Shown: one piece after another, positions 1 through 8,915 of the stretch | Numbering within the stretch: the stretch's first letter is position 1 | Layout: each line of letters starts with the position of its first letter | Assembly (NCBI GenBank): GCA_965248255.1 | Contig: CBDFIW010000004.1 | Coordinates: forward strand, 434,001 to 498,000 | DNA length: 64,000 nucleotides | Origin: JAKZVK01 sp965248255 | GTDB lineage: Bacteria; Acidobacteriota; Terriglobia; Bryobacterales; UBA6623 | Direction: 5' to 3' | The notes under the pieces: model-generated | Told to the model about the DNA's origin: nothing | What the model saw: the letters and a program-made list of their open reading frames with translations, nothing else | Database searches by the model: none | Made by a program: the position numbers and the translations under genes

Positions 1-2
1 CG

Positions 3-2025
3 CTGCTGACCACCACCGTCTCCCGCCTCGACCAGATCGGCTCACCGGCCTTCCACACGGACGACTCCAGCCAACCCGACCTCGCCTTCTGGTCTCTCAA
101 TCTACCGGGCGGCGAGCCGGTCGAGACCGCGCCGGGCGGCGAGCCGGTCGAGACCGCGCCGGCCGCCGTCTCGGTCGTCAGTGCCAAGCCGCTGCTCGTC
201 TCGTCGTTCGGCGTCGACGCCTACGATCACGTCCGTGGGGGCTTTGACCCGCGCCCGCAAGCCGGCGTCGCCGAACAGCAGGCCCGCGCCATCGAAGCGC
301 TGGCGCGGCGCGAGCCTCGGCCTATTCTCGGTGGGGTCTATGCCGCGTACACCGACGAGTGGTGGCGCGGCGGTGATCCCGCTTCGCAAACAGCCGGCGG
401 ACGGGAGGACGCCTCGTTCCCCGACGGTTTTCTCAACGAGGTATGGCAGGGACTCTTACGGGTCTCCAGGGGGCACGAAGCCGGCCTCGACCGCTTGCGG
501 CCGCGTGACGCGTACTTCGCCCTGGCGAGACTGTGGGGGGGGCCCGCCGCCGGAGTTCTCCGAGACGCGCGTCGCTCAACTCGATCCGGAGGGCGTGGTC
601 AACATGGCAGGCGGTTTGCTGCTGCTCTCCCCTGGCTCCTTGGCCGTGTTTACTGGCAAGGGATTAGCCTCCGCCGGGCGTTCCGTCGCAGGCGGCGACC
701 TGCCTTTCCACTCAGGGCCGGTCAGCGTTTGCGTGGAGAGCGCAGCCATGCCGCTGTTTTTCAGCAATTCCGAGGAAGTACGAGGACAGACACCCTGGGA
801 CCTCTCGCCAGACACGGTCCGCGCCTCGGTCTATCGCGCCGGCATGCCAAGCAACGCGGCCGAGTTCGAAGTCGCCGACGTGTCGCCGGGCATCTTCGAG
901 GTGGGCGTTTTCCGGCCGGGTCGTCCGTGCCCGGTGGACGTGGCCAACGGCGTGCCGCCGGGCAGCTACCTCGAGATCTATGGGACCGGCTTGGGGCCCG
1001 GCGAGACCGCGCTCGCTTCCGGGCAGGCCCCGGTTCAGGTGAACCCCACGGCCGAGACGCCCCGGGTCTTCCTCGACGGCCTCGAGCTGCCGGTCTTCTT
1101 CTCGGGCATGCTGGCGGGCATGGCCGGCATCTACCAGGCGAATACGCACATCCCCGAGGACGCCTCGCCCAGCGTGGCCGCACTGAGCTTGCTGCAGAGA
1201 GGAATCCCGAGCAACCGCCATCGGCTGCGGATCACCGGCGAGGGCGACAGGCCGGGCTTCCTGCTCACACTGGGTGAGCCGGGACCGATCGTGCTGCAAG
1301 CCGGCGGACCACCGCACACCGTGCCGGTCTTGCTCAACGGCGTCAACGGCTTCTGCGACTTGATTCGTTTCGAGCTGCGGGGCGTGCCTACGGGAGTCCG
1401 GGCGCGAATCCCGGTCGGCGTTCCAGGGCAGACGCTGTCACTCTCCCTCCAAGCCGAGCCCGACGCGCCGGCGGGTCAGCGCACGCTGTTCCTCACCGGC
1501 CGCTCGGTCATTCCGGAGACGGTGACGCGCAGTCTCGCTCTGCGAGTATTGCCGAGTCAAGGGCCAATTGACTTTCGCGTCATCTCCGGGGGCTTCCTAA
1601 GCACCGCGCCCGTGGCGAGCTTCGAGATGGCGGGGAGTCTGGTCCATCGGGTTCACGGGGGCGGCTTGGGACGAGGCTTCAACTTCCTGACCATCAACCC
1701 CGAATCAGGTGTCTTGGGGCCGGTCCGTGCCTTCGACACGTGGGCGAGCGATGGGGACGCCGTTGCGATGGAGACCTACTTGAAGGCTTTGCCCGACGGC
1801 GTGGTGGTCCTGGCTGCGATTGCCGACGAGGGTTCGCTGAAGATCACCGGCGAGACGAGGCGTGTTCTGCGCGAGACTCTCGCCTCCGGGCTCATCGATC
1901 ATCTGGAGTTCCGCTACTCCTGGGCCATCATCAGCCGCAAAGACGCCGCCAAACCCTTCGCCGAGGGCCTGAGTCCCAACGGCCTGGTTGTCCTCGACGA
2001 AACATTGACGTTCCCGATGCCATGA
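3..2025 (+). CDS. Secreted glycosidase-like / TIGR03437 / ILEI (FAM3-like) fusion protein, 5' partial, frameshifted
   Basis: The gene enters from outside the window. From base 3 to about 536 one frame encodes the end of a TIM-barrel glycoside hydrolase-like domain: it has FGVDAYDH, then GVYAAYTDEWWRGGDP and PDGFLNEVW, then PRDAYFALARLWGG. In homologues as I know them the position before FGVDAYD is usually Glu; here it is Ser, so the barrel may be inactive (inference). At the G8 run at 535-542 the reading moves to another frame. Removing one G joins RLWGG to PPPEFSETRVAQ and gives one continuous protein. The second part (about 590-1560) is a TIGR03437 domain (VVNMAGG, SPGSLAVFTGKGLA, GVPPGSYLEIYGTGLGP). 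The last 150 residues match the ILEI/FAM3 domain: GRGFNFLTINPESG, FDTWA, LPDGVVVLAAI, FRYSWAII. An ATG at 181 would start a false N-terminus in the wrong frame. Confidence is high for the domains and moderate for the fusion. Confidence 0.75.
105..158 (+). repeat. Two tandem 27-bp units inside the glycosidase-like domain
   Basis: The 27-bp unit at 105-131 is repeated exactly at 132-158. It adds GGEPVETAP twice in frame, just after FWSLNLP, where related barrels usually have a short N-Y-R-G-type loop. Confidence 0.85.
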
Positions 2026-2091
2026 AGCGACTGAGCCGCAGCCGTCAGCGTGCGGGCCCGTGGACCCGCGTACGCGGCTCTGTTACGCCAA

Positions 2092-3672
2092 TCAAATCTT
2101 GAACGACCAGTCGCGCACGGCCTCGGGCTGAATCCACTTGCGGATGCCCTCGATCTGATTGTGCGTCCAGTACTCGGTCCAGTCGATCTGCTCGGGGTCC
2201 CACGGCAGCAGTCGCCGATCGGCCTCGGTGATCCGCTGGTAGGCCGCCCGGATGTGATGCGCCTCGAAAATGTAACGATTCCGTTGGATGAAGGGCAGGT
2301 ATTGCTCGATCGTCTGCTCGCGGAAATTGATTTGCAACCCGAACGTGCGCAGCGACGCGGCCCAGTTGCCAAGCGCGGCGCGGCCGGGCAGCTTCACCCG
2401 ATCGGCAAACTCGTGCACGGCGCCGGCTACCGCTTGCGCCTTCTCGAGCCGCTGCCGCAACCGCTCGCGACCGATCCGCGCCTCGTGCTCGGACAGGAAT
2501 CGAGGCTTGGATCGAGGCTGCAGCCAGAAAGGGACGCCCGCCCGACGGTGGCCGTTCGGGCCCGGCTTGCGTGCTTCGCGGCAAAGCAGCTCGATCAATG
2601 GTTCCAGCTCGAAGGGATTCACGTCCGCCGTTCCGATCTGATAGACACTCTCATGCCGGCCGTTCAGCAGCAGAGCGCTCACCGCCAGGATGGCCGACGC
2701 TGCCAGGTCCACGGGAACGATTTCGAGTGGAATGTCGCGCCGAGCGGGCCAGTCGGTCATCCCGCCCAGGGCCATCAGCAGCAGCGGGGCCGACGTCCGC
2801 CCGCCCTCGATCCAGCCGGGGAACGGGAAGCGCAACGAGCTCTCGACGATCGCGGGGCGGACGATCGCATAGTCGAGATCGGCTCGGCCCGCCAGCACCT
2901 GTTCGCCGAGGCTCTTGGCGTAGGTGTACGTATTGACCCAGCCCCATCGGGCGGCACGGCGGCGTCCCAACTCCGTCAGGCGCTCGGTCAACTCGCGGGC
3001 TGACTCGTCGTCCGAGCCTCGCCCTCTGGCCGTATACGCTTCGCGAATCTGCGAGATCCGCCGCCGGCAGTCCGCGAGGTCGGTGTGGGCGTCGAAGCTC
3101 ACGTCCTCCGCACCGACCCGGCGGGGATAGAACCCGACAATCGGCTCGGTCTCCTCGACCAGACCGTCTCCCTCGCCGGAGACATAGCAGGTCGAGACAT
3201 GCAAGAGCTTGGCGCCGACCCGCCGTGCCAGGCCGCACAAGTGCTCGACCGAATCAACGTTGGCGTGCAGCGAAACATCCAGCCGCGGGAAGAACTCCAC
3301 CAGCCCGGCGCAGTTGAGAATGAGACCGACGTTGTCGGCCCAACTGTCCGAGTCAACCGCGCAGTTCGGTTGTGCCGCATCTCCGGGCCAAACTGTGATC
3401 TTGTCGCGAACGAAGGCCGGGCCGCGTCTCTTGACAATCTCTTCGAGCGGCGGCGACGCCAGCACTTCCCGCGCAAAGCGCTCCTCGGCCGTGGCGTCCC
3501 CGCGAGGCCGCACGAGCACGTGCAGGTGTTTGAGGCTCGGGTAGCGATCGAGCAGCAGAGCCAGCAACACCTTGCCGAGAAAGCCGCTGCCCCCGGTCAG
3601 CAGGATCTCGTGTTGCTCGAGCGTGGTCGCAACGTTAACCAATCGAGGTGTCTCCGCGAGGCAGCGCGCCAT
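2092..3672 (-). CDS. Fatty acyl-CoA reductase-like NAD(P)-binding SDR protein
   Basis: The 526-residue protein is an extended short-chain dehydrogenase of the 'male sterility'/NAD_binding_4 type found in fatty acyl-CoA reductases and thioester reductases. Family members reduce acyl-CoA or acyl thioesters to aldehyde or alcohol with NADPH. The nucleotide-binding loop TGGSGFLGK is at residues 26-34, and the catalytic Tyr-x-x-x-Lys lies in NTYTYAKSLGEQ near residue 250. A C-terminal region of about 150 residues (FREQTIEQYLPFIQRNRY, WTEYWTHNQIEGIRKW) resembles the tail of bacterial acyl-CoA reductases that work in wax ester or ether lipid synthesis. It stands alone, with a separate terminal half-gene on each side, so its substrate is unknown. 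The ATG at 3672 gives a sensible 25-residue lead before the Rossmann motif. Confidence 0.85.
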   Translation of the reverse strand: MARCLAETPRLVNVATTLEQHEILLTGGSGFLGKVLLALLLDRYPSLKHLHVLVRPRGDATAEERFAREVLASPPLEEIVKRRGPAFVRDKITVWPGDAAQPNCAVDSDSWADNVGLILNCAGLVEFFPRLDVSLHANVDSVEHLCGLARRVGAKLLHVSTCYVSGEGDGLVEETEPIVGFYPRRVGAEDVSFDAHTDLADCRRRISQIREAYTARGRGSDDESARELTERLTELGRRRAARWGWVNTYTYAKSLGEQVLAGRADLDYAIVRPAIVESSLRFPFPGWIEGGRTSAPLLLMALGGMTDWPARRDIPLEIVPVDLAASAILAVSALLLNGRHESVYQIGTADVNPFELEPLIELLCREARKPGPNGHRRAGVPFWLQPRSKPRFLSEHEARIGRERLRQRLEKAQAVAGAVHEFADRVKLPGRAALGNWAASLRTFGLQINFREQTIEQYLPFIQRNRYIFEAHHIRAAYQRITEADRRLLPWDPEQIDWTEYWTHNQIEGIRKWIQPEAVRDWSFKI

Positions 3673-3989
3673 CGGTTCCCTCGCCCCTCGGCCCGCCCGG
3701 GTCGTCGAGCAGCCCGAACGCCAAGCGATGGCAACAGGGTCTGTGCCGCAAACTCGACCCTATCTCGGCAGGTTTCCGGGGGTCCGTACGGGAATCAAGT
3801 GAAGCGTCGACGAATCTACTATCACTAGAGTAGCGGGAACGAAGCCTTCGTTGTGTCGGATCTCAGTTCCCCGCGAGGACAACAGATAGCGCGACCGCAA
3901 CAGCCCTGGGGGGGGGGGGGGGTGAGCCCAAGGACGCCGAATCGCATGCGAAGGGTCTCACGAGCCGTGTGAGGGCGAGCACCAGCGGC
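3673..3989. other. Intergenic region with a G15 tract
   Basis: This 317-bp gap holds no convincing gene. It is upstream of the acyl reductase (minus strand) and downstream of the laminin-B protein. The main feature is an uninterrupted run of 15 G at 3908-3922 on the plus strand. Confidence 0.7.
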
Positions 3990-6658
3990 TTACTGGATGG
4001 TTACGATGGCCGCGTTGGAAAGCACGCCACCGACACGGACGACGAGGAGCTGGTCTCCCGAGGGAGTGCCCGCGGCGGGAAAGACGTTTAGCTGCGCGAC
4101 GCCGGCCAGGCCGGGCGCGAGGCCGAAGAACTGGACGCGGGCTTCGACGCCGCCGATGGTCACTACGATGTCGCTGGGCGCCCGGACCAGAGGGAACGAA
4201 GGAGCTGCGCGTCCGGCGGGCCAGTCAGGAGCGACCACGCCCTGACCCGTCAAGTAGACGGTCAGCACGCTATCAACCGCAGTCGGGCTACCCGCCCCGT
4301 TCGTGCTGCCGTCGGCGTTGGCCGCGACGGCGCGATTGGCGCCAAAGTTGAAGATGCCCGGCGCCCAAGGTTGGATCTGTACGTCTCTCGCTTCACTACG
4401 TACCCGGTTGACCTCCACCACGATGCGCGCGGCTGTGTGTCCGAAGAGCAAGAACGGCAACTGGAAGTTGATCTGCCGGTCGCCGACGTAAAGCAGCGGA
4501 GCCTCGGCGATCAGGATGCCGTTCAGATCCAACACCAGCACCTTCACGCCACCGAGACTGGTCGGCAATCGATCGCCGGTTCGGCCGCCGAAGGTCGCTT
4601 GCAGGCCGTCCGCGGGGCCGCCGAGGTGACGACCGAAGAGGCTCACCAAGATGCCCGGCGACAACGGACCCGTGAAGGTAGCCGAGCTGACGGCGCCGCC
4701 GTGATTGATGAGCGGCGTGGGAACCGGCTGGGCGGCGAGCACCAACCTGATCGTGGCAACGCTCGCACTGATGTTCGTCCCCAAGGCGGTGATCGTGACT
4801 TGCCCGTCGAATGTGCCGGCCGGCAGGCCGGTGCTGTTAACCTCCACCAACACGGTCGAGGGTGTGTCGCCCGTGGTCTGGGAAAGCGTAATGCGGTCGG
4901 CCAGCGCCCCGGAAACGGTTGCCTCCCAGCGCAAGCTGCCGCCGCCGGAGGAGATGCGAAGAATCTGGGCGTCCGGGCCGGCTCCCTTGGCAACGCCCGC
5001 CACGCCGGGGAACTCAAGCATCGGCGGGTTGGCCGTAATCGTCGCCGGCAGTGCCGGCGAATCCGCCGTCAGCAGCGAGAAGTTGTCGATGCAACTGCCA
5101 TCGGGCCCAGCCGACAAATCGGCCGACACCTCGACGGAGATCACGTCCGCGAGCACGTCCGCGAAGGAGTCTTCCCCCGCAACGAGAGTCCACTCATCCG
5201 CAGTCAGAGGCGCGATCTGATGAGCCCAAACGTCAGCCGGCACGACCCCGGTCCACGAGTAGGCCGTGTCCCGGTCGATCAGCCGGATCTCGACCGGCCC
5301 GCTCGTTCCCGCGGTAGAGCGGTGCAGGTAATCGAATTCAAAGCGGGATTCGTCGAGGCCGGAGAGGTTACCTCGGTACTCACGGCCCACGACAAAGGCA
5401 TCGCCGTCGTCCGCCGCGCTGCCGGCGATCCGAAGATACCCGCCCGGATTGCCTTCGACATCGACCCACACGAGATCCGAGTCTTCATCGCCCTCAGTCG
5501 CTAGCGTGATCGTGTCGGAGCCTGGGTAGTTGCGGCCCCAGCCGTCCGGCCCGCCGGAAAAACTCGTAACGGTTGGCAGCACCGCAATCGGCGGCGCGCC
5601 TCCACGTGCCAGGATGCGGAAGTTGTCGAGGCCGACGATTCCCAGCTGCACCACGAAAAGGGCGCGCACCTCGATCCGTGCCGGAGCGGAGAACACGTCC
5701 TCGAACGAATCTTCGCCCACGATGCGGTTCCACAGGCCTTCACGAATCGTGACCGAGAAGGTCTCCCAGCCCTCCGTGGTCACCGGCGGCGGCTGCCCGA
5801 TCCAACTGAAGCCCGTGTCGTCGCTGAAAACTCGCATCTGGACTCGGAAGTTAGGCATCGAGTCGCCCGCGATACGAATCACGTCGAATTGAAAGCGTCC
5901 ACCGTCCAACGCGGCCAGATCGATCAGGAACTTAGGCGGCGCCAGAAACCATTCATCGGGGCCGAAGAAGACGTTATGGAACAATCGGGCGTATCCGCCT
6001 GCATTTCCGCGCGTGGCGCGATGGCTCAAGCTGCTCGAACCCGCTCCGACATTCGTACCAGGGATCGGACTCGCGCTGTCGTTGCGGGTCCAGCCTTCCA
6101 GATCCTCGCTGAAGATCGATTCCTGGACGCGCACCTCGGGGTCGATCACGGTCCCGTCAATAGTTGCGGTGAGGACTCCCTCGTAGCGGATGCCCACGTC
6201 GCGAAGACGGAAGCCGAAAAGTAGATGGCCGGCTTGAGGGCAGGCTGGCCGGATTCGCTACTGATGAAAACGGTGGCGACCGAGTTCCCATCCGGGTCGG
6301 CCAAAAAGTCGGCGCGATTGGCGAAGCCCTCGCTCCCGACATCCCGGTCCGGTTGCACCAGCAATTGCACAGCCGCACCCGGAGAGGTCTGAAACTCCAC
6401 CGTCAGGGTACGGGCGCCTGGAGGGACGAAAATGATGAACCCGTCATCACCGTTGATGACGGTGCGATCCAACAGTCCGTCCACCACCATGCCTGGCGGC
6501 AGGTTCACGTGAATCGGGTGTCCGTTCGTGAGCAGCGTCGGGGCTGCTGTTCCAGTAGTACTACTACTGAAAAGAAGAGAGGCGAACAGAATCCCCTCAA
6601 CGCCGCTAAGCCATCTTCGGGCGAGTTTTCGGGCCAGCATACTGACTACCAAGCTCAT
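3990..6658 (-). CDS. Secreted laminin-B / BACON / TIGR03437 protein, frameshifted
   Basis: Two open frames make one gene. The upstream part (6658 to about 6215) starts with a signal peptide (RRWLSGVEGILFASLLFSSS) and a beta-rich pre-peptidase-like region (FIIFVPPGARTLTVEFQ). The downstream part has two laminin-B-like domains of about 170 residues, each with a W/D-rich core and ending LDNFRIL or IDNFSLL. A BACON-like domain follows (ITANPPMLEF to STGLPAGTFDGQVTI), and a TIGR03437 domain ends the protein (SATFTGPLSPGILVSLFGRHL, VYLTGQGVV). The frames meet at an A4 run at 6217-6220. Adding one A (T on the coding strand) joins KPAIYF to FGFRLRDVGIRYEG without loss. The function is probably cell-surface carbohydrate or matrix binding (inference). 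IS630 copy 1 lies 42 bp upstream of its start codon. Confidence 0.75.
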
Positions 6659-6700
6659 GGTCCTACGCCGTTGCGGAACGGGGAATCAGGAAATCACTTA

Positions 6701-7792
6701 TTGAATCCCGCAAATTATTATGACACTTTTTGACAGTGTGGAGCATCTATATATGTATGGGCAACCCCAAAGGTGTGAAGCGGGATTTCAAGGCGCTGGA
6801 GAAGCGCCGTTTCGAAGCGATGCGGCTGCTCCACCAAGGCCACAATCAGTCCGAGACGGCGAGACGGCTGAACGTCGCTCGCCAAACCGTCAGTGAGTGG
6901 CGGCGGCAATACCGCGAGCAGGGTGCGGCCGGACTCCGCCAGGCCGGGCGCGCCGGACGCAAGCCGCTCCTCGATGCCGCACAACGCGAACGCCTGACGT
7001 CGCTGCTGCTGGAAGGCCCGGAAGCCCACGGCTTCCCAACGCCCCTGTGGAGCTGTCCGCGGGTGGCTCGGCTGATCGGAGACGAGTTCGGGGTCGCATA
7101 CCACGCAGGCCACGCCTGGAAGATCCTGCGAGCGCTCGACTGGAGCCCGCAACGCCCGGCCGGAAAGGCGCGCGAGCGCAACGAAGAGCGGATCCGCACC
7201 TGGAAGCGCAAGACCTGGAAGCGCATTAAAAAAGCCCAAAACGAAGGCCGTACGCTCGTCTTCATCGACGAAAGCGGATTGAGTCAGAAGCCGCATCGCT
7301 GCCGCACCTGGGCGCCACGTGGCCAAACACCGGTGCTGCAGTTTAACTTCAACTGGGAGAAGCTTTCCGTCTCGGCGGGGCTGACGCTGCGTAACTTCTA
7401 CTTCCGGCTCTATCCCGGTGCGATCGGCAAAGAGCAAGTGATCGACTTTCTCAAGGCGTTGGTACGTCATATCGATCGCCCGCTGCTGATCGTCTGGGAT
7501 CGGCTGCCGGCGCACCGTAGCCGCCTGGTGCAAGAGTTCATCGAACTCTCCGAAGGCCACATCGCAACCGAGTACTTGCCACCCTATGCGCCGGAGTTGA
7601 ATCCGGTGGAATACATCTGGGCTTACTGGAAGCAGCACGAGTTGCCGAACGTCTGCCCGAAAGACTACGGCGAGCTGAACGAGCGGGCCCGCAAGGCACT
7701 CCGCCGCATGTACCGCAAACCGCGTTTGATCACGGCCTTCTGGAAACAGTCTTCTCTTTGTTTTGACTGACTCTATATTATGCGGGAGTCAA
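6701..7792 (+). mobile_element. IS630-family insertion sequence, copy 1
   Basis: The element is 1,092 bp and is flanked by TA on each side (6699-6700 and 7793-7794), the usual IS630 target duplication. The ends form imperfect inverted repeats: TTGAATCCCGCAAAT on the left, and TTGACTCCCGCATAAT as the reverse complement of the right end. A second copy at 19276-20369 differs by only a few bases and defines the same ends. Confidence 0.92.
6757..7770 (+). CDS. IS630-family transposase, intact
   Basis: The protein has 337 residues from ATG 6757 (MGNPKGVKRDFK). A TTG 27 bp upstream is also in frame but less likely. The N-terminal half has two helix-turn-helix modules (QSETARRLNVARQTVSEWRR; CPRVARLIGDEFGVAY). 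The C-terminal DDE catalytic domain has D in VFIDESGLS, D in IVWDRLPAH, and E in LNPVEYIWAYWK. It cuts the element at its ends and inserts it at TA. The A6 run at 7228-7233 near the domain boundary keeps the frame intact here, whereas copy 2 has A8 and is shifted. Confidence 0.95.
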   Translation: MGNPKGVKRDFKALEKRRFEAMRLLHQGHNQSETARRLNVARQTVSEWRRQYREQGAAGLRQAGRAGRKPLLDAAQRERLTSLLLEGPEAHGFPTPLWSCPRVARLIGDEFGVAYHAGHAWKILRALDWSPQRPAGKARERNEERIRTWKRKTWKRIKKAQNEGRTLVFIDESGLSQKPHRCRTWAPRGQTPVLQFNFNWEKLSVSAGLTLRNFYFRLYPGAIGKEQVIDFLKALVRHIDRPLLIVWDRLPAHRSRLVQEFIELSEGHIATEYLPPYAPELNPVEYIWAYWKQHELPNVCPKDYGELNERARKALRRMYRKPRLITAFWKQSSLCFD

Positions 7793-8915
7793 TAAGTGAC
7801 AGCTTCGATTTGACTTACTTGGCCGACAAACCATTGGGCCGCGCGTTAGAAAGGTCCTCCGAGGCCGGTTGGTATAGCCTAGCAGGACCGGCCGGACCTT
7901 GATACTGCCCAGGGACGTCAAACCCCCCGCCGATAGGACCCTGAGGCCTGCGAGCTCGCTGTCTGCCGGGGAGTCGTCTCGACGCGCCAATTCCCAATCC
8001 CTCGCAAGCACTTGGTCCGGCGGCAGCGGACATAGGCCGCAGTCCCTGTCTAAAGTACCATCCTTTCCCTTTCGACAGTTTGGCACGTCATCAGTGCCGA
8101 CGCCACCCGGAGTCACTCGGATGGTACACGCACTAAAAAGCCCTGAGCGGGTTCTCGACTCCGCTTGTCCCAGCGGATACACGCATCGCTACAGGGCCGT
8201 TGGTTGTCGACTCCATATCTGTGATGGACAATCGGCAGAGCGAGGCAGCAGACCGTGGCAAGACAGCCCTCGCCGTTGTCCCCGGGCGAGGCCCAGACTC
8301 GCAGACGATCCGCCCGCGAATGTACGTAGTGGTGTCAAACAGCGGCCGGCCGTCGGGAGTGCATCATCTTCTTTAGATTGGTCTCCATCTCGGTCAATGC
8401 TCGTGATGCTTGCAGCACCTCGTTCGCTCCGTCGATGCTAGCCTGTGGTTGTCATGACTGGTTACCTGCCTTTCGCAAGTCGAGAGCGCCCTCGGATCTC
8501 TGTTGGACACTGCACGGCTCGTGGCCGACCGTGGCCGGATGTCTGCGAGGGTCTAAGACCCTCCTTTAAGACCCTACCCGACGCTCTCAGGAGCAATCGG
8601 CGTGGGACCGCAGAAGCATGAGCCCTGCCCCAACCAAAGACAAGCACGGGGATTCGTCTGTTCAAGGTCGAGGACCTCGCTAAGAAGGATCGTTGAGCTT
8701 TCGGATCGCGGGCGCCCAAGCATCCCCCAGCGCAAGCTGCATGGCCGACTCCTATTCTGCACCGCTTTCGTCGGGGCGCGCACGAGGATAAGCGTCGCAA
8801 GTCGAACCGTAGCCCGGATCTCATCTGAAACTGAGATGCTGCCCTCCTTGATCTGGCCGCCGAAATCCGTTACTCTGTTCCAAGGCGAACAAAAGGGGAA
8901 GGAGGCCCGTCCGCC
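7793..8915. other. Long intergenic stretch, no recognisable gene
   Basis: I find no convincing coding sequence in these 1.1 kb. Open frames on both strands give low-complexity, Arg/Ser/Pro-rich translations with no family I recognise. The stretch ends with the leader of mrfA, including a GGAGG about a dozen bases before the TTG start. Confidence 0.6.

Noticed and set aside
181..590. ATG at 181 as the start of a 614-residue protein
   Set aside because: The first 130 residues are Ser/Arg/Pro-rich noise overlapping the better glycosidase-like frame. The true protein enters through the G8 frameshift.
4371..5504. A 377-residue plus-strand frame
   Set aside because: It is antisense to the laminin-B/TIGR03437 protein and has no recognisable domain.
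7899..8824. Open frames in the long gap before mrfA
   Set aside because: The translations have no family match, no good ribosome binding site and biased composition.
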